Assembly (NCBI GenBank): GCA_031555935.1
Contig: JAVBTX010000021.1
Coordinates: 45,484-109,483 of the forward strand
Length of the DNA stretch: 64,000 nucleotides
Origin: Roseburia_C sp031555935
GTDB lineage: Bacteria; Bacillota; Clostridia; Lachnospirales; Lachnospiraceae
Direction of reading: 5' to 3'
Part shown: piece by piece, positions 52,127 to 61,922 of the stretch
How the letters are laid out: each line of letters opens with the position of its first letter
How positions within the stretch are numbered: position 1 is the first letter of the stretch
The notes under the pieces: generated by a model
Database searches by the model: none
What the model was told of the DNA's origin: nothing
The model's input: the letters and a program-made list of their open reading frames with translations, nothing else
Made by a program: the position numbers and the translations under genes

Positions 52127-52391
52127 GCAAATCCTTTACTTTTTAAAGATTTAATAATTTGAGTACTATATATATAAGGAAGAAAAACATTTTCATCAAT
52201 ATCTAGTATTTTATTTACGACATAGTTACATGTGGAAATCTTGTTGATAATATGTCTATAACAGATGGATAACCTGTTCATAGATATTTTTTACCAGCAT
52301 TCAAAAAACTGTAACCCTAGAATTTAACTAAAGCCCCAAATTCCACATTTTCAACATTAAGCTTATCCCCTATACAGCTACAAATTAAAGA
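52127..52391. other. Putative replication origin region (rpmH-dnaA intergenic)
   Basis: This AT-rich gap between divergent rpmH and dnaA holds DnaA-box-like nonamers: TTATCAACA (minus, 52242-52250), TTATCCATC (minus, 52264-52272) and TTATCCCCT (plus, 52363-52371), each one to three changes from TTATCCACA. No gene is seen. The gene order is the typical site of a Firmicutes origin, but the exact unwinding element cannot be placed. Confidence 0.7.
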
Positions 52392-52420
52392 TTGATAATT
52401 TACGGCTTTTAGTTTATTAT
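52392..52420 (+). promoter_or_regulatory. Promoter of dnaA
   Basis: TTGATA (52392-52397), 17 bp, TATTAT (52415-52420); the dnaA ATG is 50 bp further on. Confidence 0.65.
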
Positions 52421-52469
52421 TAGAAGAGTAGTATTTTAGGAATAGTATCGATAGAACTTGGAGAGCAGC

Positions 52470-53819
52470 ATGGACGAAATAATTGAAAAATGGGAACAGA
52501 TTCTACAAACTGTAAAAAAGGAACATGAATTAACGGACATTTCCTTTAATACATGGCTGAAACCATTAGACGTATTTGCAGTAAAAGATAACACCCTTTA
52601 TATCTTAGTTCCAGATGAACAGATGGGGTTAAATTACATAACGAAGAAATACACACTTCCTATTAAAGTATCAGTTTCAGAAATAACAGGAAAAGATTAC
52701 GAAATAGAATTTGTTCTGCCAGAACAGGCAAAAACAATGAAAGCACCAAAGCCAAAAACATTAACCTTTACTGAAAGTGCTGATAAGTCAGGCCTCAATC
52801 CAAACTATACTTTTGATACCTTTGTTGTTGGAAATAACAACCGGCTGGCCCATGCTGCATCCTTAGCAGTTGCTGAATCGCCGGGTGAAGTATATAACCC
52901 ACTTTTCTTATATGGAGGGGTTGGTCTAGGAAAAACACATTTGATGCATTCCATTGCTCATTTCATTCAGTCCAGTGATCCAACTCTGAAAATATTATAT
53001 GTTTCATCAGAGACATTTACCAATGAGCTGATTGAAGCAATCCGAAACGGTAACAACACGGCAATGACAAAGTTCCGTGAAAAATACCGTAACATAGACG
53101 TATTACTAATCGATGATATCCAGTTTATTATAGGAAAAGAAAGTACCCAGGAAGAATTCTTCCATACCTTTAATGAGCTTTATCTGGCCAAAAAGCAAAT
53201 TGTAATATCTTCAGATAAACCGCCAAAGGATATGGAGACTTTAGAAGAACGTATCCGTTCTCGTTTTGAATGCGGATTAATTGCCGATATCGGTTCACCA
53301 GATTATGAAACACGAATGGCAATCCTGCGGCGAAAAGAAGAAATTGATAATTTCCATTTAGATGATGAGATACTAAATTATGTAGCTACAAATATTAAAT
53401 CAAACATCCGTGAGCTTGAAGGTGCTCTTAACAAGTTATTAGCCTTCTCTAATTTAGAACAAGCTGAAATCACAATGGAAGTAGCAGTAAAAGAACTACA
53501 AAATATTATTTCACCGGACAAGCTAAAAGAAATAACATCACCATTAATATTAGATGTTGTCTCTGAACATTTCCACGTTACAAAAGATCAGATGATATCC
53601 AAAAGCCGTAGCAGTGAAATAGTAAAACCAAGACAAATCGCAATGTACTTATGTAAAACAATGACGGATTCTTCCTTAGAACAAATCGGTGCACTCCTGG
53701 GCGGACGTGACCATTCCACAATTATCCACGGAATTAAAAAAATCGATGAAGATTACCGTAAAGATGAGAATATCAGAAATCTAGTTGATATAATAAAGAA
53801 GAAGATTAATCCGAATTAA
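52470..53819 (+). CDS. dnaA: Chromosomal replication initiator protein DnaA
   Basis: A 449-residue AAA+ initiator. The ATG at 52470 has GGAGAG before it; an earlier in-frame start lacks a site. N-terminal domain I begins DEIIEKWEQILQ. The AAA+ domain has GGVGLGKTHL (149-158), VLLIDDIQF, a sensor region (SDKPPKDM, RIRSRFECG). The C-terminal DNA-binding domain ends with GGRDHSTIIHGIKKI, the helix-turn-helix reading the DnaA box. Confidence 0.98.
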   Translation: MDEIIEKWEQILQTVKKEHELTDISFNTWLKPLDVFAVKDNTLYILVPDEQMGLNYITKKYTLPIKVSVSEITGKDYEIEFVLPEQAKTMKAPKPKTLTFTESADKSGLNPNYTFDTFVVGNNNRLAHAASLAVAESPGEVYNPLFLYGGVGLGKTHLMHSIAHFIQSSDPTLKILYVSSETFTNELIEAIRNGNNTAMTKFREKYRNIDVLLIDDIQFIIGKESTQEEFFHTFNELYLAKKQIVISSDKPPKDMETLEERIRSRFECGLIADIGSPDYETRMAILRRKEEIDNFHLDDEILNYVATNIKSNIRELEGALNKLLAFSNLEQAEITMEVAVKELQNIISPDKLKEITSPLILDVVSEHFHVTKDQMISKSRSSEIVKPRQIAMYLCKTMTDSSLEQIGALLGGRDHSTIIHGIKKIDEDYRKDENIRNLVDIIKKKINPN

Positions 53820-54006
53820 AGTTATAAACATTTTATCCAGATAAAATCCGCATCTATTTAAACAGGTTATACCTGAACCTGAACCAAAAAAAATCAGGTA
53901 AATAAAGGCTTAAGAGAGTTATGCACTTATAAACACCCTCTAAGAATAAGACTTTTAATTTCTTTTAATAAATATTATTTATATCTCGAAAGGAGTTATT
54001 CACAAC
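53820..54006 (+). other. dnaA-dnaN intergenic region with DnaA-box-like sites
   Basis: AT-rich, no gene. Nonamers TTATCCAGA (53833-53841), TTATGCACT (53919-53927) and TTATTCACA (53996-54004, next to the dnaN start) resemble DnaA boxes, giving a second box cluster downstream of dnaA. The dnaN binding site AAAGGAG lies here as well. Confidence 0.55.
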
Positions 54007-55119
54007 ATGAAATTAATCTGTTCCAAAGCAAACCTACTTTATGGAGTAAATATCGTATCAAAGGCAGTACCAACTCGAACCACAATGGCAATCTTAGAAT
54101 GTATCTTAATTGATGCTTCATCAAATGAAATTAAATTAACTGCAAATGATATGGAGTTAGGTATCGAAACAAAAATAGAAGGTGACATCGAAGAAAGAGG
54201 AATTATTGCCTTAGATGCAAAAATCTTTTCTGAAATTGTTCGTAAATTACCAGACAGTGATGTAGTCATCGAAACAGATGCATCCTTTAAAACAACAATC
54301 ACTTGTGAAAAAGCAAAATTCAACATTGTTGGTAAATCAGGAGAAGACTTTTCCTATATACCGTACATTGAAAGAAATGAAATGATATCAATTTCACAAT
54401 TTACCTTAAAAGAAGTAATTCGTCAGACCATCTTCTCAATTGCAGATAACGATAACAATAAACTAATGACCGGTGAATTATTTGAAATAAACGAGAACCG
54501 TTTGAAGGTCGTATCCTTAGATGGACATCGAATCTCAATTCGTAACATCGAATTAAAGAACAACTACGAAGCCAAAAAAGTCGTCGTTCCAGGAAAAACT
54601 CTTCAGGAAATCAGCAAAATATTGCCAGGTTCCGCCGAAGAAGATGTAAACATTTATATCACTGGCAATCACATCGTCTTTGAATTTGAAAATACAACAG
54701 TGGTATCACGATTAATCGAGGGTGATTACTTCAAAATCGAGCAGATGTTATCATCTGATTACGAGACAAAAGTAAAAATCAATAAAAAAGAATTATTAAG
54801 CTGTATCGACCGTGCCACCTTGCTGGTCAAAGAAGGCGATAAAAAACCAATCATCATGAGCATTGATGATGAAAAAATGGAATTAAAGATAAACTCTTTC
54901 ATTGGTTCGATGAATGAAGATATCGACATTGAAAAAGATGGAAAAGATATCTTAATTGGATTTAACCCAAAATTCTTTATCGACGCGCTGCGTGTTATCG
55001 ACGAAGAAGAAGTAACACTATACATGGTTAATCCAAAAGCACCATGCTTTATTAAAGATGAAAATGAAAACTTTATTTACTTGATTTTACCAGTCAACTT
55101 TAATTCAGCGGCAAATTAA
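54007..55119 (+). CDS. dnaN: DNA polymerase III beta sliding clamp
   Basis: A 370-residue clamp of three similar domains that tethers the polymerase to DNA. The N-terminus MKLICSKANLLYGVNIVSKAV and the C-terminal YLILPVN are family-typical. It follows dnaA by 187 bp and is followed by yaaA. Confidence 0.98.
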   Translation: MKLICSKANLLYGVNIVSKAVPTRTTMAILECILIDASSNEIKLTANDMELGIETKIEGDIEERGIIALDAKIFSEIVRKLPDSDVVIETDASFKTTITCEKAKFNIVGKSGEDFSYIPYIERNEMISISQFTLKEVIRQTIFSIADNDNNKLMTGELFEINENRLKVVSLDGHRISIRNIELKNNYEAKKVVVPGKTLQEISKILPGSAEEDVNIYITGNHIVFEFENTTVVSRLIEGDYFKIEQMLSSDYETKVKINKKELLSCIDRATLLVKEGDKKPIIMSIDDEKMELKINSFIGSMNEDIDIEKDGKDILIGFNPKFFIDALRVIDEEEVTLYMVNPKAPCFIKDENENFIYLILPVNFNSAAN

Positions 55120-55144
55120 AGCGAATTAGGAAAAGAGAATATTA

Positions 55145-55354
55145 ATGGAAGTTATAAAGCTACGAGATGAATATATCAAATTAGGACAAGCACTAAAGGC
55201 GGCCGGAGTCGTAGATTCCGGTGTAATAGCCAAGCTAGTAATACAAGATGGTGCGGTAATGGTTAACGGCGAAGTCGAGTACCAGCGGGGAAAAAAACTT
55301 CATGATGGAGATATTGTTACCGTAAACGGCGAGACAATAAAGATAGAAAAATGA
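55145..55354 (+). CDS. yaaA: S4-domain RNA-binding protein YaaA
   Basis: A 69-residue S4-domain protein (EYIKLGQALKAAGVVDSGVIAK, VNGEVEYQRGKKLHDGD). It lies between dnaN and recF in the standard order and overlaps the recF start by 4 bp. The exact RNA partner is unknown. Confidence 0.94.
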   Translation: MEVIKLRDEYIKLGQALKAAGVVDSGVIAKLVIQDGAVMVNGEVEYQRGKKLHDGDIVTVNGETIKIEK

Positions 55355-56442
55355 TAATAAAGAAAATTCAGCTAAGCAATTTTCGAAATTATGAAAATTT
55401 AGAAATACACTTCAACGATGGAACAAATATATTGTTTGGTGACAACGCTCAGGGAAAGACCAATATCTTAGAATCAGCCTATGTCGTTGGAACAACCAAA
55501 TCTCACAAAGGAAGCCGGGACAAAGAAATGATCCGGTTTCATTCTGAGGAAGCGCATATTCGGACAGTCGTCGAGAAAAAAGGAATCGAATACCAGATTG
55601 ATATGCACTTAAAGAAAAACCGTTCCAAAGGAATTGCCATCAATCGTGTTCCAATCAAAAAAGCAAGTGAGTTATTTGGCATTTTAAATATTGTATTTTT
55701 TTCTCCAGAAGATTTAAATATTATCAAAGATGGGCCGTCAGAGCGTAGAAGATTTTTAGATTCAGAAATCTGTCAGCTAGATAAAATATATCTTTCCGAT
55801 TTAACAAAATATAACAAAACATTAAACCAAAGAAACAAATTGTTAAAAGATATAGCCTTTCACAAAGAGTTGGAAACAACCTTGCCAGTCTGGGATATGC
55901 AGCTAATTACTTATGGAAAAAGAATCATCAAGCGCAGAAAGCAGTTTATTGATGAACTAAATACAATTGTCTATGGCATCCATAAGAAAATATCCGGTGA
56001 CAAAGAGGAACTGATACTCAAATATGAGCCGAATATTGATGAATCATTTTTTGAAGATGAATTAAATCGGGCCAAAATAAAAGATATGAAATATTGTCAG
56101 ACTTCGGTTGGACCGCATCGTGATGATATATCTTTTACCATCGGTGATATTGATATCCGTAAATATGGTTCTCAGGGACAACAGCGAACATCAGCACTAT
56201 CACTCAAATTATCTGAGATAGAGCTGGTCAAAAAATCGATTAATGATACCCCGATATTATTATTAGATGATGTTTTGTCTGAACTAGACAGTAATCGGCA
56301 AAACTATTTATTAAACAGCATTCATAATATCCAGACAGTGATAACCTGTACCGGATTGGATGAGTTTGTAAAAAACAGATTTCAGATAGACAAAATATTT
56401 GAAGTAATAGACGGGGAAGTTTTTGAGAAAAACGAAATATAG
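55351..56442 (+). CDS. recF: DNA replication and repair protein RecF
   Basis: A 363-residue SMC-like ATPase that helps load RecA at gapped DNA. Walker A is GDNAQGKTNILE, the signature KYGSQGQQRTSALSLK, and Walker B ILLLDDVLSELD. No yaaB/remB-like gene lies between it and gyrB, only 14 bp. Confidence 0.97.
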   Translation: MIIKKIQLSNFRNYENLEIHFNDGTNILFGDNAQGKTNILESAYVVGTTKSHKGSRDKEMIRFHSEEAHIRTVVEKKGIEYQIDMHLKKNRSKGIAINRVPIKKASELFGILNIVFFSPEDLNIIKDGPSERRRFLDSEICQLDKIYLSDLTKYNKTLNQRNKLLKDIAFHKELETTLPVWDMQLITYGKRIIKRRKQFIDELNTIVYGIHKKISGDKEELILKYEPNIDESFFEDELNRAKIKDMKYCQTSVGPHRDDISFTIGDIDIRKYGSQGQQRTSALSLKLSEIELVKKSINDTPILLLDDVLSELDSNRQNYLLNSIHNIQTVITCTGLDEFVKNRFQIDKIFEVIDGEVFEKNEI

Positions 56443-56456
56443 TAGGAGGAATTTTC

Positions 56457-58373
56457 ATGAGTACGGAATACGGAGCAGACCAAATTCAGATATTAGAAGG
56501 ATTAGAAGCAGTTCGGAAAAGACCAGGAATGTATATTGGAAGTACATCTTCAAGAGGATTACATCATTTGGTATACGAGATTGTGGACAACTCAGTGGAT
56601 GAGGCATTAGCAGGATACTGTAAACATATCGAGGTAACAATCAATAAGGACAATTCTATAAAAGTAGTAGATGATGGTCGTGGTATTCCAGTAGGTATCA
56701 GTGAAAAAGCCGGCATTCCAGCAGTGGAAGTGGTATTTACAATTTTACATGCCGGTGGAAAATTCGGCGGCGGCGGATACAAAGTATCTGGTGGATTGCA
56801 TGGAGTAGGTGCATCAGTCGTTAATGCCTTGTCAAATTGGCTGGAAGTACAGATTTTCCACGAAGGAAAAATATATCAGCAACGTTATGAACGTGGACAT
56901 ACCATGTATCCACTAAAAGTTGTTGGCAATTGTGATGTCAATAAAAGTGGAACTCAGGTAATTTTTTTGCCAGATGACAGTATCTTTGAAGAAACAGAAT
57001 TTGAATTTAATATATTAAAGACAAGATTAAGAGAGACAGCATTTTTAACAAAAAATCTGCGCATTACCTTGCGCGATGATAGAGAAGAAGAATTAGTTGA
57101 GCGGAGCTTTCATTATGAGGGTGGAATCAAAGAATTTGTTACATACCTCAATAAGAGCAGAGAAGAAGCATATCCAGAAGTAATCTACTGTGAAGGTGAA
57201 AAAGACGGCGTATATGTCGAAGTAGCAATGCAGCATAATGATTCCTATAATGATGCCACATACAGCTTTGTAAATAACATCATTACACCAGAAGGCGGAA
57301 CGCATTTGGCTGGTTTCCGTAATGCCCTTACGAAAACCTTTAATCAGTATGCGAAAACAAATAAAATATTAAAAGATACCGAACCAGCATTATCAGGTGA
57401 TGATATCCGTGAAGGATTGACCGCAATTATCAGTATCAAAATCGGTGAGCCGCAGTTTGAAGGACAGACCAAGCAGAAATTAGGAAATAGTGAAGCCAGA
57501 GGAGCAGTAGATGCTATTGTTAGTGAACAGTTGACCTATTTTTTAGAGCAAAATCCGTCAATCGCCAAAACAATCTGTGAAAAATCGCTGCTAGCGCAGC
57601 GAGCAAGAGAAGCGGCCAGAAAAGCAAGAGACTTAACCAGAAGAAAAACAGCATTAGAAGGAATGTCGCTGCCAGGAAAATTAGCAGACTGTTCCGATAA
57701 AGACCCGAAAAACTGTGAAATATTTATCGTCGAAGGAGATTCGGCTGGTGGTTCTGCAAAAACAGCCAGAAGCCGTGCAAATCAGGCGATTCTGCCACTG
57801 CGTGGAAAAATATTAAATGTAGAAAAAGCAAGATTAGATAAAATTTATTCCAATGCCGAAATAAAGGCGATGATAACAGCCTTTGGTACTGGAATCCATG
57901 AAGATTTCGATATCACAAAATTACGATATCACAAAATCATTATCATGACCGATGCCGATGTGGATGGAGCCCACATCAGTACCCTGATGCTGACATTTAT
58001 CTATCGATTTATGCCGGAATTAATCAAAGAAGGATATGTATATCTGGCCCAGCCGCCACTATACAAAGTAGAAAAAAACCGCAACGTCTGGTATGCATAC
58101 AGTGATGAAGAATTAAATGATATCCTTGTCGAAATTGGTCGTGATGGCAATAACAAAATCCAGCGTTACAAAGGACTTGGTGAGATGGATGCCGAGCAGC
58201 TCTGGGATACCACAATGGATCCAGAAAAACGAGTTCTGAGACGAATCATGATTGATGAAGAAGAAACATCAGAAATAGATTTAACATTTACGACATTAAT
58301 GGGCGACAAAGTAGAACCGCGACGTGAATTTATCGAAGCAAATGCGAAGTATGTCCAGAATCTGGATATATAG
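56457..58373 (+). CDS. gyrB: DNA gyrase subunit B
   Basis: A 638-residue ATPase subunit of gyrase. GHKL ATP-binding motifs are present (EIVDNSVDEALAGY, DDGRGIPVG, GGLHGVGASVVNALS). The TOPRIM part includes IFIVEGDSAGGSAK (about 421-434), and the C-terminus reads GLGEMDAEQLWDTTMDP. GGAGG precedes the ATG. gyrA follows 13 bp later. Confidence 0.98.
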   Translation: MSTEYGADQIQILEGLEAVRKRPGMYIGSTSSRGLHHLVYEIVDNSVDEALAGYCKHIEVTINKDNSIKVVDDGRGIPVGISEKAGIPAVEVVFTILHAGGKFGGGGYKVSGGLHGVGASVVNALSNWLEVQIFHEGKIYQQRYERGHTMYPLKVVGNCDVNKSGTQVIFLPDDSIFEETEFEFNILKTRLRETAFLTKNLRITLRDDREEELVERSFHYEGGIKEFVTYLNKSREEAYPEVIYCEGEKDGVYVEVAMQHNDSYNDATYSFVNNIITPEGGTHLAGFRNALTKTFNQYAKTNKILKDTEPALSGDDIREGLTAIISIKIGEPQFEGQTKQKLGNSEARGAVDAIVSEQLTYFLEQNPSIAKTICEKSLLAQRAREAARKARDLTRRKTALEGMSLPGKLADCSDKDPKNCEIFIVEGDSAGGSAKTARSRANQAILPLRGKILNVEKARLDKIYSNAEIKAMITAFGTGIHEDFDITKLRYHKIIIMTDADVDGAHISTLMLTFIYRFMPELIKEGYVYLAQPPLYKVEKNRNVWYAYSDEELNDILVEIGRDGNNKIQRYKGLGEMDAEQLWDTTMDPEKRVLRRIMIDEEETSEIDLTFTTLMGDKVEPRREFIEANAKYVQNLDI

Positions 58374-58386
58374 GAGGAGTTAATAG

Positions 58387-60942
58387 ATGGATGACAAGAT
58401 TTTTGACCAGATACATGACGTCGACCTGAAAAAAACAATGGAAACATCATACATTGATTATGCCATGAGTGTAATTGCAGCCCGGGCATTGCCAGATGTA
58501 AGAGATGGTTTAAAACCAGTACAGCGAAGAGTACTGTTTTCGATGATTGAATTGAACAACGGACCGGACAAGCCACATCGTAAATGTGCCCGTATCGTCG
58601 GTGATACGATGGGTAAATACCATCCACATGGAGATAGTTCTATCTATGGAGCATTGGTAAATATGGCGCAGAGTTGGTCCACCAGATATCCACTCGTAGA
58701 CGGACATGGAAACTTCGGTTCTGTCGACGGCGACGGCGCCGCAGCAATGCGATACACCGAAGCACGTTTATCCAAGATATCAATGGAAATGCTGGCTGAT
58801 ATCAACAAAGACACCGTTGATTTTGCACCAAACTTTGATGAAACAGAAAAAGAACCAGTCGTACTTCCATCCAGATATCCAAACCTTCTGGTAAATGGAA
58901 CAACTGGAATCGCAGTTGGAATGGCAACAAACATTCCACCGCATAATCTAAATGAAATAATAAATGCAGTCGTAAAAATCATTGATAATCAAGTCGAAGA
59001 AGACCGCGGCACTGATATCGAGGAATTATTAGAAATTGTCAAAGGACCAGATTTTCCAACCGGTGGAACCATTCTTGGAACAGCCGGAATCAACGAGGCA
59101 TACCGGACCGGTCGTGGTAAAATACGAGTTCGTGCAGTAACCGATATCGAACCAATGCAAAATGGTAAGAATCGAATTGTCGTAACGGAATTACCATATA
59201 TGGTCAATAAAGCTCGTTTAATAGAAAAAATGGCTGAATTAGTTCGGGATAAAAAAATTGATGGAATTACCGACTTGCGTGATGAATCAGACCGTCAAGG
59301 TATGCGGGTATGTATCGAATTACGCCGTGATGTAAATCCAAACGTAATCCTAAATCTATTATATAAACATACTCAGCTACAAGATACCTTTGGTGTCATC
59401 ATGCTATCATTAGTGAATAATGAACCAAAAGTATTGAATATTCTAGAGATGCTTAACTACTACTTAATGCATCAGAAAGAAGTAGTAACCAGAAGAACGA
59501 AATACGAATTAAATAAGGCCAGAGAACGTGCTCATATCTTAGAAGGATTATTAATTGCCTTAGATAATATCGATGAAGTAATTAGTATCATTCGTAGTAG
59601 TCGCACGACCCAGGAAGCCAAAGAGCGTTTAATTGAACGTTTTGGTTTATCCGAAGTACAGGCACAAGCAATTGTAGATATGCGTCTGCGCGCGTTAACC
59701 GGATTAGAGCGCGAGAAAATCGAAGGCGAATACAAAGAATTAATGGAAAAAATAGCCGGATTAGAAGCAATTTTGGGCGATGAGAAAATATTACTTACCC
59801 TAATCAAAGAAGAAATGATGGTCATTGCTGATAAATTTGGTGATGAAAGAAGAACCTCAATCGGATTTGATGAATATGACATCTCAATGGAAGACTTAAT
59901 CCCAGTCACCAACACCGTTGTAACAATGACAAAATTAGGATATATCAAACGCATGAGCGTAGATAATTTCCGTAGTCAGCACCGTGGCGGCAGAGGAATC
60001 AAGGGAATGGAAACCATCGACGATGATTACATCGAAGATTTATTTATGACCACCTCACATCATTACCTAATGTTCTTTACCAACATGGGAAAAGTATATC
60101 GGATGAAGTGTTATGAAATTCCAGAAGCATCAAGAACAGCCCGTGGAACAGCCATTATCAATTTGCTACAGCTACAGCCGGGTGAAAAAATATCTGCCGT
60201 AATTCCAATCAAAGAATATAAGCAGGGTGACTATCTATTTATGGCAACCAAGAATGGTATTGTCAAGAAGACCCCAATCGTAGAATATTCAAACGTTCGA
60301 AAGACTGGATTAGCAGCAATAAATTTACGCGATGATGATGAATTAATCGAAGTAAAACGGACCAACAATAAGAAAGATATCATTCTAGTCACCAAATATG
60401 GCCAGTGTATTCGTTTCCATGAAACAGATGTTAGAAGTACCGGCCGTGTATCAATGGGTGTAATCGGAATGAATTTAGCTGATGGTGATACAGTAGTTGG
60501 CATGCAGTTAAATACCCAGGGCGATGCATTGATGATTGTATCCGAAAAGGGACTTGGAAAATGCACCTTAATGTCTGAGTTCTCACCACAGAATCGTGGT
60601 GGTAAGGGTGTAAAATGCTACAAGATAACTGACAAAACCGGAAATATTGTTGGTGTAAAAGCAGTAAACCAGGAAAATGAAATCATGATCATTACTACCG
60701 AAGGAATAATCATTCGAATGGCAGTCAGCGGAACCACCTTACTTGGCCGAGTTACATCAGGTGTAAAATTAATCAATTTAGGTGAAGGAATTACCGTTGC
60801 AAGTATAGCAAAGGTACGTGAAGACAAATCCCTGATTGATAATGAAGTAACTAATGAAGTAGAAACATCTTCAACTGAAGCAGAACTATCTTCTGGAGAA
60901 GTAGCAGACGAAATAAGCTCAGAAGAAGAGACAGAATCATAA
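58387..60942 (+). CDS. gyrA: DNA gyrase subunit A
   Basis: An 851-residue subunit that cleaves and rejoins DNA. The catalytic Tyr123 is in AAAMRYTEARL. The quinolone-determining loop reads HPHGDSSIYGAL: Ser84 corresponds to E. coli Ser83, but the position of Asp87 is Gly88. C-terminal beta-propeller blades follow, with the GyrA-box-like QHRGGRGIKGM. An acidic tail (about 815-851) ends the protein. Confidence 0.98.
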   Translation: MDDKIFDQIHDVDLKKTMETSYIDYAMSVIAARALPDVRDGLKPVQRRVLFSMIELNNGPDKPHRKCARIVGDTMGKYHPHGDSSIYGALVNMAQSWSTRYPLVDGHGNFGSVDGDGAAAMRYTEARLSKISMEMLADINKDTVDFAPNFDETEKEPVVLPSRYPNLLVNGTTGIAVGMATNIPPHNLNEIINAVVKIIDNQVEEDRGTDIEELLEIVKGPDFPTGGTILGTAGINEAYRTGRGKIRVRAVTDIEPMQNGKNRIVVTELPYMVNKARLIEKMAELVRDKKIDGITDLRDESDRQGMRVCIELRRDVNPNVILNLLYKHTQLQDTFGVIMLSLVNNEPKVLNILEMLNYYLMHQKEVVTRRTKYELNKARERAHILEGLLIALDNIDEVISIIRSSRTTQEAKERLIERFGLSEVQAQAIVDMRLRALTGLEREKIEGEYKELMEKIAGLEAILGDEKILLTLIKEEMMVIADKFGDERRTSIGFDEYDISMEDLIPVTNTVVTMTKLGYIKRMSVDNFRSQHRGGRGIKGMETIDDDYIEDLFMTTSHHYLMFFTNMGKVYRMKCYEIPEASRTARGTAIINLLQLQPGEKISAVIPIKEYKQGDYLFMATKNGIVKKTPIVEYSNVRKTGLAAINLRDDDELIEVKRTNNKKDIILVTKYGQCIRFHETDVRSTGRVSMGVIGMNLADGDTVVGMQLNTQGDALMIVSEKGLGKCTLMSEFSPQNRGGKGVKCYKITDKTGNIVGVKAVNQENEIMIITTEGIIIRMAVSGTTLLGRVTSGVKLINLGEGITVASIAKVREDKSLIDNEVTNEVETSSTEAELSSGEVADEISSEEETES

Positions 60943-60980
60943 AATAAAAAAGCCCCTCGCATATGCGTGGAATGTAGCGG

Positions 60981-61030
60981 AAATCAGATTATACAATCAA
61001 AAATATTAATGATTGTATAGTTTGATTTTT
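60981..61030 (+). terminator. Terminator after gyrA
   Basis: AAATCAGATTATACAATCA (60981-60999) pairs with TGATTGTATAGTTTGATTT with a 10-nt loop and a T-run. Confidence 0.8.
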
Positions 61031-61073
61031 CTGCTTGTCAAACATGAAGTTTAGAAAAAAGTAGGAGGAAAAT

Positions 61074-61922
61074 ATGCCGCAGACATTTTATGAAGTAGTA
61101 TGGATATTCATCATCTATGCATTTATCGGATGGTGTTCAGAAGTATCATATGCCACACTAGATCGAGGAATATTTGTAAACCGCGGATTTTTAAATGGCC
61201 CATATTGTCCAATCTATGGGGTCGGGGTACTTGTAGTAGTAGTAACACTAACTCCGCTAAAAGGAAATCTGCTGATTCTATGTGTAGGCTCATTCCTATT
61301 GACATCCATCATCGAATTTGTCACTGGATATATAATGGAAAAAATCTTTCACAACAAATGGTGGGATTATTCAGACAAACCGTTCAACATCAAAGGATAT
61401 GTGTGTTTGAAATTTTCAATACTATGGGGCTTGGCATGTACCTTCATCATGACAGTTATTCATCCACTAATATATAAATTCATTCAGATAATCCCATTTT
61501 TCCTTGGGGTAATATTACTATCAATTATTATGGCGGGATTTATTGCCGATGGCATTGTGACAGTAACCACCATTACAAAATTTAATCGAAAACTGCGAAT
61601 TATGAATGGAATCGCCGCCAGATTAAAGGTGATATCCAATGAAATCGGCGAGAACATCTATGAAAATGTCAGCGAAGCACTTGAGAAAAAGGATGACATC
61701 AGCCAAAGTGTAGATACTATAAAAGAGAAGTTAGTATTAGAGCAGAAAGAACTTCAGCAAAAATATAAAGAAATGTTTGAAAAAGGAAATGCCATTACCG
61801 GTCGATTAATGCGCGCATTCCCAAGCATGAAATCAATTGAGCATAACGAAATACTACAGAAATTGAAAATATATAACTTAGAAAGGCGGAATAAAAAAAA
61901 TGATCAGAACAGTAAAAACTGA
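61074..61922 (+). CDS. CmpB-like (PF06541) putative ABC transporter permease
   Basis: A 282-residue protein. About five or six helices occupy residues 8-170 (GWCSEVSYATLDRGIFVNRGFLNGPYCPIYG is the family core, residues about 20-50), with a C-terminal coiled coil (about 190-260). It is annotated as a permease by homology only; no ATPase is adjacent. Its end overlaps the fumarase alpha gene by 23 bp. Confidence 0.87.
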   Translation: MPQTFYEVVWIFIIYAFIGWCSEVSYATLDRGIFVNRGFLNGPYCPIYGVGVLVVVVTLTPLKGNLLILCVGSFLLTSIIEFVTGYIMEKIFHNKWWDYSDKPFNIKGYVCLKFSILWGLACTFIMTVIHPLIYKFIQIIPFFLGVILLSIIMAGFIADGIVTVTTITKFNRKLRIMNGIAARLKVISNEIGENIYENVSEALEKKDDISQSVDTIKEKLVLEQKELQQKYKEMFEKGNAITGRLMRAFPSMKSIEHNEILQKLKIYNLERRNKKNDQNSKN

